Shown here one piece after another: positions 46,091 to 57,461 of a DNA stretch of 64,000 nt. Made by a program: the position numbers and the translations under genes. A model generated the notes under the pieces. It was not told the DNA's origin. It made no database searches and saw only the letters and a list, made by a program, of their open reading frames with translations. Origin of the DNA: Cladopsammia gracilis (Eukaryota; Cnidaria; Anthozoa; Scleractinia; Dendrophylliidae). Each line of letters starts with the position of its first letter. Position 1 is the first letter of the stretch. Location: assembly GCA_022457155.1 (NCBI GenBank), contig JAJGOT010000311.1, positions 778,501-842,500 of the forward strand, given 5' to 3'.

Positions 46091-47614
46091 CAGTGTATTC
46101 CTTGCGTTTGGTGAAAGATCTTAAACACATATCATTAACAGAAAACAAAAGTCAAAAACATAGAACAAAAAATCGAAAAATTTATACCAAAGGACTTACC
46201 CTTAAATTCGTCACTGTAATACACCTTATTTACGCAAATTGTACTCAAGCAAACAATAAAGATGTTAAGAAATAAATGTTACACAATATAGATAACTTGT
46301 ATAGCTACAATGCAATTACAGTGTATTATTTACGTAAAGCTTGAAATATACCAGATATCCCAATCTGATAGTTGCGTCGTCTTCTCGTGCTCTGTTTTTC
46401 CCTCTACCTGTTCCTGTGCAATCACATCAAGCTATATGTACCACATGCCGCAAACTGTCTACGACAAAACCCGGTCCTACTACGAAGCTCGTCTGTTGGG
46501 AATTACGAACTTGTGCCGAAGAATAATGGAAAAACATGAGAATTTACCTAGGTGGACTAGAAATTTCAAAAATGTCCAAAATCATACCCTTCAATAACTT
46601 AGAAATATCAGGTTTCCTGATAGCGCTCGTAAAAAAAAACCCAGTTGTCTGACAGTTTCTGTCTGCGATAATTCCAACGGTAGACTGTAAAACAGCCGTA
46701 TTTGTTTTGCTGCTCGCTGGCAAAGGCACGAAGCTCTGAAAGCGTCGACAGCGTGCGCGTAACTTAGCGTTTTCTCCCAGTCCCACTCTCCGTATTCACA
46801 CTCGCTTCAGACCATTTTCGTTCAAAGACCGCGCACATTCGTGTGACCGAATCAAAAATACGAATGTTTTGCACGTTTGACCAAACAAACGGTGGTATTC
46901 TAACTTGGGTCATTTTAGATTTTAACACCCTAAGTGGTACTAATGTACAAATTTTGACCCCGAGAAGATACGACAAGCACCCCCCTCACTCCCCGCGGGG
47001 GAGAAACTACAGCCGAGATGATATAAGATGCTTTTGTGAGTTTCCTGATTCCTGAGTTATGACGCGTTGCACGCGCACAGACATCCCAACACTTGGCCAG
47101 ACTCTCGTTCATTTTGTTCTGTCCAAAGTATATGTTTGTTTCCTTTAAATTAAAATGCAAGGAGCCATTTCTCGGTAAATTTGAATGGAAAGATAGGTGG
47201 GTGGGGCGGAAAAGGAGCATGGTGTTTCACGGAGACAGTTCATAAAAGTTTATCAGTTCCTCCCCTTTCCCCTATGCAGTAAAAAGCGTCTGGAAACTAG
47301 TAAATGCGTTTGTATTTGTGTAGATATAAACATTTGGCTATTTATATGGGGCGGATCCAGGAATTTCTGAAAGGGGGGTCCGGGTGCATGTTCCCCGGAA
47401 AATTTTTCCGATTTTACCCTCTAAAACGACGTCATTTCCAGCATTCCTGAGAGCTGGGTCGAAAAGCGTTTGTTAAGTCAAAACTTGACAATCACTTAAT
47501 TGGTGGAAGTGAAACAACTACGTATAAAACAATTTTATTATAATATTTTTATGAACCACATGGGAGACACAGGTCTGGATTGTTTGAAGTGAATACAGTG
47601 CGTGATTCAACAAA
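46091..47614. other. Non-coding flank right of the duplication
   Basis: No supported gene. A stretch at 46914-46990 (GTACAAATTTTGACCCCGAG, then ACGACAAGCACCC) recurs at 48015-48085 as a dispersed direct repeat. Short ORFs spanning both copies (46843-47055, 47942-48142) translate the repeat and are not called. Confidence 0.5.
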
Positions 47615-47920
47615 ATGGCGGACATGTAGTGACATGAGGAGACGAAACTTCTAATCGCCTTATGAAGCGAAGAGGCGGTGCAGAACGAGTTAAATACTAT
47701 GCAGAACATGAAACTCGTATGGGACAAAATAAGCCAAGGAATGGCCTATGGAGGGTCCTCAAGAAGTGCACAACAGTGCCATGTTAAAGTTAACAATCTA
47801 AAGCAAAAATATGCGACGGCGGATTTGTCTTCTTCTAGTCTTGGCAGCTGTCCTTGCCTTTCTTCTCGCCTGAAAATCAAGCATGGTGGTGATAATCATG
47901 GCAGCTACTACCCTACCTAG
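47615..47920 (+). pseudogene. Myb/SANT-like (trihelix) domain pseudogene
   Basis: From ATGGCGGACATG at 47615 one frame reads HEETKLLIAL, then SEEAVQNEL, MKLVWDKISQGM and SAQQCHVKVNNLKQKY, the three-helix layout of Myb/SANT-like or trihelix DNA-binding domains (a conserved Trp-helix, then W-x-x-I, then QC..K..NLK.KY). Three stops interrupt it: TAG-TGA at codons 5-6 and TGA after IAL, where the family has a Trp. After KQKYATAD the sequence turns Ser-rich and ends at 47920. Such proteins are host transcription factors or partners of PIF/Harbinger transposases; no transposase is visible nearby. The assignment is from motif pattern only. Confidence 0.6.
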
Positions 47921-48480
47921 TTTATTTGTAGTTTCGCAGATGTGAACCGAAACATAATTGTCATATTTTTTCAGCTCGATACCCCAAAAGGTACCGTGAT
48001 AATTCCAACCATGCTCATTTCAGATTTCAGCATCCTAAGCCGTACCAATCTACAAATTTTGACCCCAAGAAGGTACGACGAGCACCCACGTCATTTTCAT
48101 ATCGGAGTCCCCCAGGGGCTTAAAGCAAGCTCCTGGCCATAATCATGAAAACACGATATATCAGCCGGGACAGTGTCCCATTAATCCATTCTGCTACTGT
48201 GTACGTTTTTTTTTCTTAAATATTTTGTACATGGAAGTATTTTTTTTCCGGGTAATTGCTTGTACGTAGAACTGTGGAATATTTTTGAAAACTAAATTCT
48301 TATTTGAATTACAAATGCATAGCCAATTAACAATTCATTATTCATATTTTTCTTCGCGCCTTCATCACGAGGGAAGCGAAGATGGCTGAAGGAGTTATAT
48401 TCATGTTGACAGATAATTCTAGATTGCAAACGAAACTTTAGTAACTTTAATGTGGTTCGAGATGAGAAACAAAGTCATCC
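47921..48480. other. Non-coding, repeat-bearing DNA
   Basis: Carries the second copy of the dispersed repeat (48015-48085) and otherwise AT-rich sequence. Nothing else seen. Confidence 0.5.
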
Positions 48481-48552
48481 AACCTCGTTCCCAGGACCTT
48501 TACCCTGGCTTTTTTTTACCCAAGCCAGGGTAAAGGTCCTGGGAACGAGGTT
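48481..48552. repeat. Perfect 31-bp hairpin
   Basis: 48481-48511 is the exact reverse complement of 48522-48552 (AACCTCGTTCCCAGGACC at the end), loop of 10 bases. Could be a minimal foldback element. Confidence 0.97.
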
Positions 48553-48834
48553 GAAAGTCATCTGCCCCATCATGCAGTTCGCAACATTTTCTGAAGCGAA
48601 GGTTTATTTTGTCAACAACGCTGTCGAATGATGATAACTTTGAAACGCACTCTGCAACTAAGTACCTTAGGTAAGAAAAATATTATGTTGTTGTATAGTT
48701 TTCTTACAACATTTATTGAGGGTTGTTTTCAAGCAATGGCTAAAACGGTCGGATGGTTCAGTTTGGCTCGACGCCATTAAGACTATTACCTTGTTAGTCT
48801 GCAGCTATAATTTCAGCCGCCATATTTGGCTCAT

Positions 48835-48973
48835 CCTCGGTGTAAGAACCTGTGAAACTCATGAGTGACGTAAAACAAAGAAAACAAAAGGCATAAAACA
48901 ATAGAGTCAACTGGGAATGCAATACTACAAAGGTAAAAAACAAAGGAAAAAGTCACAGGTTCTTACACCGAGG
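48835..48973. mobile_element. MITE with 21-bp perfect ends
   Basis: CCTCGGTGTAAGAACCTGTGA (48835) and its exact complement ending at 48973, around an A-rich centre. No ORF. Confidence 0.92.
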
Positions 48974-49094
48974 TAAACCCTCATATTTAACAATTGCCTC
49001 TTAATTAACGGTGCATTACTGCATGATATAACCGTTGTTTATGGTTTAAGATACACAGACTTACGCGATGAAGCAATTTTAGGAGTGATTTTAG

Positions 49095-49214
49095 AATACC
49101 CGGCCACTTATTTACATTATTATTTATTATTATTAGTTATTATTTATTTATTGTTTATTATTTTATTTAGGATGCATTCTTATTCAACAAGATGCAAATA
49201 AGTGGCCGGGTATT
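49095..49214. mobile_element. MITE with ACCCGGCCACTTATTT ends
   Basis: AATACCCGGCCACTTATTT at the left and AAATAAGTGGCCGGGTATT at the right bound 120 bp with a TTATTATTTATT-rich centre. Confidence 0.92.
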
Positions 49215-49289
49215 TTACAGTTAAGCTAAAATTTCAGCCATATTTGACAATTGCCTCTTAAATAATCAGGTGTGTGGTAAATAACCGCT

Positions 49290-49705
49290 GTATACACAGG
49301 CTTCCCAAGCTACATACGTGGTGTATACAGCTTGTGTATACAGAGAAATGAATGGGAAAATCACCGATTCTCTAAAATTGGGTAAATAACTATCTATTTT
49401 GAAATAAAGTTTATCTTCCTCAAATGTGTCGTTTACTTGTGTCTTGTACCGAATTTCAAGCCATTCCGACGCCATTTAGCGAAGTTATTTGAAGTTGTTG
49501 TCTCCCTTTCGAATAACTTCGCTAAATGGCGTCGGAAAGGCTTCAAATTCGGTACAAGACACAAGTAAATGACACATTTGAGGTAGGTTAACTTTATTTC
49601 AAAATAGATAGTTATTTACCCAATTTTAAAGAATCCGTGATTTTCCCATACATTTCTCTGTTTTCACAAGCTGTCGCATACACCATGTATGTAGCTTGGG
49701 AAGCC
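49290..49705. mobile_element. Large foldback element, about 200-bp arms
   Basis: The two halves mirror around about 49500. Examples: AGCGAAGTTATT/AATAACTTCGCT at the centre, CAAGTAAACGACACATTTGA in both halves, AAATAGATAGTTATTTACCC, and TTCCCAAGCTACATA/TATGTAGCTTGGGAA at the ends. Arms are roughly 93% alike. Flanks carry a direct repeat (ATGGTTTAAGATACACA near 49040, ATGGTTTGAGATACACA near 49718). ORFs at 49266-49475 and 49612-49815 are mirror artefacts. Confidence 0.88.
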
Positions 49706-49735
49706 TCTGCTGTATATGGTTTGAGATACACACAG

Positions 49736-50777
49736 AATGACGCGATATATATACACAGCAATTTTATCAGTCTGGTAGACAGTATCTGATGTGTTGCTAT
49801 TGTAGAGTATGGCAAAATAAATCGCAGTTTGTTAATTATAATTTATAATCAATTTTTGCGCCTTCCATTTAGGTTTTCGTTTGTGATGCTGATGATGATG
49901 ATTTGTCGTCGCAAGTTTGGTTGAGGAATAGAGAGCTCCAAATAACCAGGACTTTATACACTTTTTATATATGGTCTTTCATCTCATGATCAGTCTTCAC
50001 GCACACGATTAATAAAGGTATGTATTTATTATAAGAATACCCGTTTTTCCTTATCATTTACTTTCTTCTTTCGCAATATTGCTGTGTATTATGGAACAGC
50101 AAAAGCGCACAACTGTTCTCAGTGGTCCGGAGGGGGAGGAGAGAGAGGGGGGGGAGGGGGGGGGGGTTGTTGTTGCAGACTGAAAATCAGTTACACTGAG
50201 ACTGTAAACAACTTTCGGCACTTCAGGCTTCAGGTCTTATGGTTTTGCAAGATAAGAAAGGGGGGAGGAGGGGGGGAGGGCGACGGATCCCTCCCATAAA
50301 TCCACCAGTTTCAGTCTCAGTGGGAGGGTAGAGTCTAAATGCTATAGCTCAGAAGGTTGGACACCTTATTGAGAGTATATAACAGAGTAACTGGTTAGCT
50401 TTCAGTTGAGGTTGCGGTTAGCAGTTTATATTTATATAGTTAAATTTAGGCCTAAACAACCCAAGAAGCTAAGCGATATTCTGGTACGGTAGGCTATGTA
50501 AGCCAAAGTTTAGCTGAGGTCACAAGTTCAATCCTGAGTGGGGATTTTAGATTTTCTTTTTTTACGGCTAAAAAAAATTTTTTTTGAAAATGCAATTGTC
50601 GACATTACGTTATATAATTCTCAATATGGTGTCCGACCTCCTTCTTAGCTGTAGCAGGTGAACTCTACCCAGTGGGAGCAACTAAAAGCATAATCGTAAG
50701 AGCGCTTATCACTTGATCGACATAACCATTATAATAATAATTCATCTTTCTCTCTCTCTCTCTCTCTCTCATTCCAG
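49736..50777. other. Non-coding with G-rich and CT tracts
   Basis: G-rich tracts at 50115-50166 and 50257-50283 flank CAGACTGAAAATCAGTTACA. A tRNA-like A box (TAGCTCAGAAGGTTGG, 50344) and a B-box-like GTTCAATCC (50526) are too far apart for a tRNA. A CT tract at 50741-50770 serves as the pyrimidine tract of the exon that follows. Confidence 0.5.
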
Positions 50778-50880
50778 GTAAATCCTCAGACAGACGCGGA
50801 ATGGAAGAATATAGCAGACACATCCAACCCACCATGAACTGTTTCATAAGGTAAGATTTGGAAAAGCATTTCATGATAAG

Positions 50881-50920
<40 letters not shown>

Positions 50921-52215
50921 TAATAATAATAATAATAATAATAGAAAGTTTACACTTACTTACACTGAAACTGTGCCTTATAACATAATACTAAAAGTTA
51001 ATAAATAATAAGAAGTATGGCAAAATAAATCGCAATATGAAGGTCTTATGGATTGTGTCTGAAAAAGAAACACGCACAAAAGAAAAAACACACGAGAGCG
51101 CGAAAAAATCGCCTTTCGCGAGGAGACTCCCAAGCGTGTTTAACTCGCACGACTTTTCCTGCGGAAAGAAAAAGACAACAACTCTTCGCTTGGAATCGCC
51201 TCTAATGAGTAGGTGCGATTCGCTCCAGTGTTTCGCTGTCGCGACTATCCCTGGAAGAAATAAGAGAGACTAATCGTAGTCTTGAAAAATTAAACGGGTA
51301 AAAAAGACCATATTGTTTGTCCCAGTAAATGCCAGTGTTATGAGATCAAGACAACAAATCTCTCTCGAAAGAAATCTGGACAAGGGAGGGTGGTGGGTGG
51401 AGGCTTCAGTCCAGTTTATCTTCTACTTCAGGCCTACTATTCTTTAGTTAGACAGAAATATTACCCAGCGAATACGTATACGTATACTTAAATTATAGTT
51501 TTCTTTTTGTTAAGGTTAAACACGGAAATGAGAAATCATCGCAGAGCTTACATCAACTTCGACATTATAATGTCTAAAGAGGTGAGTTTATTGAAGCTTT
51601 CATAGATACACCAAATTGAAGAAACGTTATCGGTTGAAAAGCATAATCCATGAACGATGCGACTCAAAGGTTTACTGGGAAGTTGGAAATTTTAATCTTC
51701 GTCTGTGACAGAATATACATTATATTAACACAGGATGCATACCGGTAAATCATGCTCTTAAATGTCTCAAACAAAGGAAACATCTGATTATCAAGAAATG
51801 GAATATTACTAAGCTTGCCAATGCTGCCTACCCAGAACCCCATTCGGTCTCATCGTTCATGGTTTATGCTTTTCACGAGTCAACGTTTCTTCAATTTGGT
51901 GTATCTTCGGTAACTTCTGTAGTAGGTGACGTTTCGAGCGCTAGCCCTTTGTTATTCGCATTCCCGATTCTTGAAGCGTCAGCCCTTTCGGATTCGCTCT
52001 GACGAAGGGCTCGCGCTCGAAACGTCAGCTTTTGAATCTTACCTTACCTTAGTTATTAACTCGGTTGATAAAAAAATGTATTCCATGTCTACCTTTTTAC
52101 AATCAAAACGTGATGGCATTTATTGATATATTTTTGTTTTATTTCTATGCAGGAAACTATAAATGTCAGAATCAAGCAAGGACAAGCAAGAAAGAAGGAA
52201 AGACAACCAACTTAA
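50778..52215 (+). CDS. Candidate gene, three 3'-terminal exons, unrecognised protein
   Basis: Three exons have strong splice signals and compatible phases: 50778..50850 (acceptor CTCTCATTCCAG, donor ATAAG|GTAAGA), 51515..51581 (acceptor TTTTTGTTAAG, donor AAAGAG|GTGAGT), and 52153..52215 (acceptor ATTTCTATGCAG, ending in TAA). The joined frame is open throughout. Exon 1 begins two bases into a codon, so an upstream exon is needed; I did not find it, although an ATG in the first exon (GMEEYSRHI) could serve. The piece is small, about 66 aa, polar and basic: HIQPTMNCFIRLN in exon 1-2, RNHRRAYINFDIIMSKE in exon 2, and a Lys/Arg-rich end. No domain is recognised. The intron before exon 3 carries a foldback element. 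Chance agreement of sites and frames is possible. Confidence 0.4.
51605..51905. mobile_element. Foldback MITE
   Basis: GATACACCAAATTGAAGAAA at the left and TTTCTTCAATTTGGTGTATC at the right; inversion continues through AAGCATAATCCATGAACGATG. 301 bp, no ORF. It lies in the second intron of the candidate gene. Confidence 0.9.
51928..52027. repeat. GACGTTTCGAGCGC hairpin
   Basis: TGACGTTTCGAGCGCTAGCC and GGGCTCGCGCTCGAAACGTCA are inverted ends of a 100-bp segment that also contains an inner GAAGCGTCAGCCCTTTCGG. The end motif, GACGAAGGGCT..CGCTCGAAACGTC, is one I recall as a widespread invertebrate foldback repeat. Confidence 0.85.
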
Positions 52216-52473
52216 ACAAAGAAAGAGGTAGAGAAACTAGTTTTACTTTAAGCGCAGTTCCAAGATTGCTATTTTTTCATTTTTTTATTGCCGCCAAATT
52301 CGAACAAATTTTTTTCATGGTTAAGTCGAGATACAGTGCAACAAAGATATAACAAACTTCGCCGCGCGTTTCAATGAACAAATTCCAGTACCAATTGATA
52401 AATGATAGCACGGAATGAAACCTCGAAATCGAACAACTGCATTGGTTCATCCATACATTTCTTGTAAACAAAA

Positions 52474-52905
52474 AAGTCTATTTGAATATCCAGGAACAGT
52501 TAGGCAATTTCAACTTTTAGGAATGATGTTAAAAGTAGAATCACAAATTCTCAATTTTATAACATTTGACTGTCGGCCCCTAGTATGTCGTCACAAAAAA
52601 GGACGTTAAAATACCGAGGCGAATTGGCAAAAATTTGTTTTATGGTTTTCATCAAGAGTAAGTAGGAGTAAATTAGACTCATTTTCCCAAAGTCTATTTG
52701 AATATCCAGGAACAGTTAGGCAATTTCAACTTTTAGGAATGATGTTAAAAGTAGAATCACAAATTCTCAATTTTATAACATTTGACTGTCGGCCCCTAGT
52801 ATGTCGTCACAAAAAAGGACGTTAAAATACCGAGGCGAATTGGCAAAAATTTGTTTTATGGTTTTCATCAAGAGTAAGTAGGAGTAAATTAGACTCATTT
52901 TCCCA
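52474..52905. repeat. Exact 216-bp tandem duplication
   Basis: 52474-52689 and 52690-52905 appear identical base for base (from AAGTCTATTTGAATATCCAG to GACTCATTTTCCCA). Non-coding on both strands. Either a very recent duplication or an assembly artefact. Confidence 0.95.
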
Positions 52906-53762
52906 GTGGAAACAGACCATTTACTGCTCTCAAACATAACTATGGCTGTACAAAAAACCGTCCAAAGTGTTATGTTTAAGAATTGCCTAGAATGAACCAA
53001 ATAAATAAACATGCATAACCTTCGGGTAGAGACATGTACGCGCTGCGGACCTATTTTTCTCATTCTTGCCCTAACAACAACGTAAAATGTCAATACGGAA
53101 TTCATTTATGGGCCTATTTATTTGTGAAAATCGTACTCCATGTTAAGTTTCCAGTCATAATTATAAGCCATTTTGCCTATTTAACATGTCAATTTTCAGT
53201 GAAGACTGGATTTTAATGTACTACTTCTCAGTAAAAGCCATTAGGGCATACAATTCAACATGGTTTGTCAGTTTTCAGTAAAGGTTTTTGGGTTACAAAA
53301 CTATTTCTCAGAGGAAATTGACTAGCAGGGGTTCGTTTTCTGTTTTCAAGGGATATCTCAGTGAATATCATGAGCCATTTTGTTTGCATTTGGAAAAATG
53401 CCATTGGATATTTTACAAATATAGTCGTTTCCATACCGTTTATCAGCCTTTCTCAGTTTTTATCAAATCGTTTCATTATTTTATAGCTGATTAGATCCTT
53501 TACCACAGGATCCTTTACCACAGGATCCGGTGCTTCTATTTCGTTACAGTGGTCCGTTGCAAATTACAGTTACTCCACCATTTTGTCCGATTTATGTCAT
53601 GAGGGATTAATTACAACTTTCAGTAATCAAAACGATTAAAATTTAAGAGCATGTTTTCTGTGTTCAGTGTTGTTTTATATTATACATGTATACATGCTTA
53701 GGGTTTTCATCAAACGTAACAAGCGACGAATAGAGAGAGCCACTGTTATCACTTGTTCATTT
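52906..53762. other. Non-coding
   Basis: AT-rich with recurrent GCCATTTTG and TTTTCAGT words and a small direct repeat ATCCTTTACCACAGG at 53493-53525. No gene supported. Confidence 0.5.
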
Positions 53763-54342
53763 AGGTGGGCAGACACGAGGGGTCATGTAGCAGGGACATG
53801 TCGCAGCGACATGTAGCAGCGACAAAAATTTGTGTGGTACACTGAGGGACATGTACTAGCAGGGACGTGTAGCGGTGACATGTAGCAAGGACAAAATCAT
53901 AGCGTTTGCACACACATGAAAAAGGTGCGGGGACATGTCTCAGGGACATGTTCCAGCGACACGTCTCCTCGTGTGAGCTGATACTATCATAATTGTGCAA
54001 CACCAATTTTGGGGACATTTTGTCCCCGCGACGTGACATGAAGTGACATTTAGTTCAATCCGTGCAACATGTCGCGGAGACATAAGTGTCCCCAAAATTG
54101 GTATTGCACTATTATGATAGTATCAGTTCACACGAGGGGACGTGTCATTGCAACATGTCCCCGAGACATGTCCCCGCAACATTTTCGTGTGTGTGCAAGC
54201 GCTATGATTTTGTCCCTACTATACATGCCCCTGCTACACGCCCCTGCTACATGTTCCTCAGTGCCTACTACACAAATGTTTGTCGCTGCTACATGTCACT
54301 GGGACATGTCCTTGCTGCATGACCCCTCGTGTCTGCCCACCT
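53763..54342. mobile_element. Foldback element made of GGGACATGT motifs
   Basis: The ends AGGTGGGCAGACACGAGGGG and CCCCTCGTGTCTGCCCACCT are exact complements, and most of each 250-bp arm mirrors the other, including AAAATCATAGCG/CGCTATGATTTT and CACCAATTTTGGGGACA/TGTCCCCAAAATTGGT. GGGACATGT or ACATGTCCC occurs more than ten times, many in the pattern CAGCGACATGT. It may belong to a non-autonomous DNA transposon family. ORFs across it on both strands are artefacts of the symmetry. Confidence 0.92.
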
Positions 54343-56718
54343 TTTAGTTTCTCTGATATCAGTAACTTACTTGCTTAATTTTCAGTTGTACGTAGAAATG
54401 TTGCTTTGAAATATTAATTGCTAAGATGGAGCTTGAACTGAAATAGTAGGTAATGAAGTTACAGTTAAAGCATGTCACAATATCTCAATATGGAAAAAAA
54501 GTGTATAATTTTTTTAGAAACTACACATATCTGCACCAAATCTTGAAGTGTTGTAGGCGAACGAGCATTAGAAATGTTTAGTAAAAATGTATGAAGCAGC
54601 CACCTTTGTGTACCTCGTCAGTACGTCCGACATGACGTCAAAAACTTCAAAGTCTTAATTACAGTGTACACTAAAATTTCATCACAAAAGATCATGGGAA
54701 TTCGCTATAATTCCATTACATCTGCTTATATAGGCATCTAAAATGCAAAAATAACTTTGAACTGGTTTTAAAATTTTGTTTATTTTCGTGGCTTATGTGA
54801 AATAGTGTGACGAATTGCGTGACACATTTCCGGCAAAACTTTGTACAACACGGAAGCAAAACATTGCTAAAACCTAAAACTTTTTGTGACAGATTGTATC
54901 ATACATACATACATACATACATACATAAACTTTATTTTTTATCGAATTTAAGAGTAACGTTTAGTAGCTAATTTCTCCGAGAGAAAAATAACAATAACAA
55001 AATATACAATAAAAATATTCAATATCATTATAAAATACAATCTGTGCAATATTTACAATTAACAGCTAAAATGAAATAAATCTGTATCACTGGTATTCAC
55101 ATATCATGTTAGAAACAGCTTTGCAGGACAACATGATAACAACACGGATAGACTTGATTTGGTATTTCAAGCATAATCCGTATATGCAGTAACTTTGTAG
55201 CTTGACAGTGTAAAAACTTTTCTAAAGGTCTAAACAGACCTGTTCACGTTTAGGCATTCAAGGTAAAGTTTAAGGTTGAGACAGGGGTTTTCATCCCAGT
55301 CCACATCTATTTATTTGTAATTTTTCAGTCACTACGGATTTTAAAGTTGAAATTTTTGCCGAGTCAATTTGTAAAACTTAACAATTCGTCTGTTTTGAAG
55401 ATTTTGACTGTGATACACACGTTTTCATTTAACATATTGCATCACATCTATTGTTTTAGTTCACATTTTAACTCTCTTAGTTACAGAGCAATTCATCATG
55501 ATCAGCCAGAATAGTAGGCCTTTTGCAGCTGCTTTCTGTAAAACTCATAGGTCATTTTCTCGATACAACATTAATGAAGGTTGCTAATTTGCATTGTATA
55601 CAGCTATTTCAATTAACGTTGTCGGATGAAAAAGGTGAAAAGCCAAGACCGCAAGGTAGTATGGGATTTTTATGCAATGGCTATTAACCCTAACCCATAC
55701 TACCTTGCGGTCTTGGCTTTAAGCTTTCATCCGACAACGTTAATTGAAATAGCTGTATATCACTTTTAGCAAGGATTTATATCTTACCACACCCAGTTAC
55801 GTAGTAAACATTGTAGGCCATTTTGGCTGCTTCTCAGTTTGCAGTTATGCGATTTAAAGTAACTCATGAATTGAGAAATGAAAGCTTAATTTTGTCCATC
55901 TATTTCCGAAGAGGATTTTAATTGACTTCTTAGTGAATATTATGAGGTTTCTGTTTGTTTCTAAGTCAGTCTAATTTTTATTTTTGTGTTAGTTTTTTCT
56001 GCTTACCAGTATGTTTTAAAGTATTTATTTTAAACGAAAATCAACTGCCATTTGTATGTGTGTCTCTTAAACTTTAATTTAAAAAGTTTCAAGTTAATTA
56101 AACGATTTCTCCAGCATTGAATCATTAGGCTATTTTGTCCGTTAAGGGTTCACATATTTCAAACAATTTCCACCTAAAACATGAAGAAAATACCACCTGT
56201 TTTCTCTTTTAATTGTGTCTTCTAGTTTTGCAACTGTTCTGATTATCAGATTTTTATCATTTAAAAATTGATCAGTCTTCAGTTATTTGTTTACAGTAGT
56301 TGTTAATACTTAGTGGAAATCGTGGATTAATCTGCCAGTGAGTATACATGTATGTGTTAGTTTTCAGTTAGGTAACAATATTTTTTTTCCCGGTTTATTG
56401 GACATCAATCTTCTCTAGGGTTTCTGAGGTTAGGAAACGACTTCTCTATCATGAACATTTAAGGTGATTTTTTTATACCAGTCTCTGTTATAAGGTTAGT
56501 TAAAGAGACACTACCCCGCCAAACTATTTTAATCTCTCATTCCTACTTTCCATGTTATACTGATTGGCAAGTACCACTGAATTAGTACAACTAAATTGGA
56601 TGAAAGATTCTGCAGAGCAAATGGGGAATAAAGTGCAGGATTACAAGGATAGAGGTGGATTGCATCTATTCCTTCTATTTTGTTGACAGTTTTTTTTTTA
56701 ACAGCCATTAATTTGTCT
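54343..56718. other. Non-coding with a LINE-like tail and a hairpin
   Basis: CATA repeats at 54898-54927 followed by AACTTTATTTTTTATCG look like the 3' end of a minus-strand LINE, but no coding part is visible. 55598-55760 is a hairpin (separate entry). The rest is AT-rich with no supported gene. Confidence 0.5.
55598..55760. mobile_element. MITE with about 68-bp inverted arms
   Basis: ATACAGCTATTTCAATTAAC and its complement at the right end; the arms run through GTTGTCGGATGAAA and GCCAAGACCGCAAGGTAGTA with one small gap. Short centre (ATGCAATGGCTATTAACCC). Confidence 0.93.
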
Positions 56719-57318
56719 CTTAACCCTATTCAGCCTGGGCTTTTTTTGAGTTTCTGAGCCGGGGGGGGGGGGAGCACATTGTGCCCCCCCCCCTCCTCGT
56801 AACTTCAAGAACATTAAGGCTATGACAATGAAACCTTGAGGGTGCATAGTACGTCCAAAACTGTATCCTTTGCGGTCCGCACAATGGAGCGATGACGTCA
56901 TATGACGTTGTTGTTACGTAATTAGTTATACGGCCGCCATCTTGGATCCGCCATCTTGGATTTCTGAAATTTTTTAAAACCTCTTGAAAACAGTCCAAAT
57001 TCACTCAAAATTAATCAAAACCGATAAATAAACGCTAAATGATGTAAAAATATAAAAGTTATACCAATAAATACTGTTTTTCTTCATTCAAAGGTATATG
57101 CAAATTTCAAAAAACATGGCTATCAAAATCTTGTTGCCATGGAAACATCAAGTCACGTGATCAAAAAATTGTCATATCAAATTGTTGCCAGATAAATTTT
57201 AGTAAAAGTCACAAAGTTTGATGGCGTTTGAATACATAATTTTATTAAAGAAGTTATGAATGTTCAAAGTTAGCGTGGGCACTTTGTGCCCCCCCCCCCC
57301 CCAAGGCCAAATAGGGTT
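56719..57318. mobile_element. Inverted-repeat element with G/C homopolymer tracts, copy B
   Basis: Starts CTTAACCCTATTCAGCCTGG and ends CCAAATAGGGTTA where the LTR retrotransposon begins. Runs of 12 G and 9-10 C lie inside the left end and a run of 14 C inside the right. The doublet GCCATCTTGGATCCGCCATC is the reverse complement of the one in copy A (24890-24915), so B is inverted relative to A. 600 bp; no coding region. Confidence 0.82.
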
Positions 57319-57459
57319 ACGCCATATCCTGTTTAGCCTGCTTGGTAACCATGCCTTTCTTTAGTATTCGTTAATGCTTTGCGCGATTGTATTCTTGGCG
57401 TCCTTGTTCATTAAAACGTTTACTTAGCGTTGGTTCGGGTGTTCGTCTCAACTTATTGG
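57319..57459 (+). repeat. 5' LTR
   Basis: 141 bp, ACGCCATATCCTGTTTAGCC to TCAACTTATTGG, matching 62802-62942 except at 57396 (T against C). The termini lack the usual TG..CA, so limits are set by where the two copies stop matching and may be off by a few bases. GTTA occurs just outside each LTR (57316-57319 and 62944-62947) as a possible 4-bp target duplication. Confidence 0.88.
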
Positions 57460-57461
57460 CG

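Noticed and set aside
50341..50540. Intron-containing tRNA
   Set aside because: A- and B-box-like words are about 180 bp apart with no cloverleaf.
53761..54347. Met/His/Cys-rich ORFs on both strands
   Set aside because: Mirror-image translations of a palindromic repeat.
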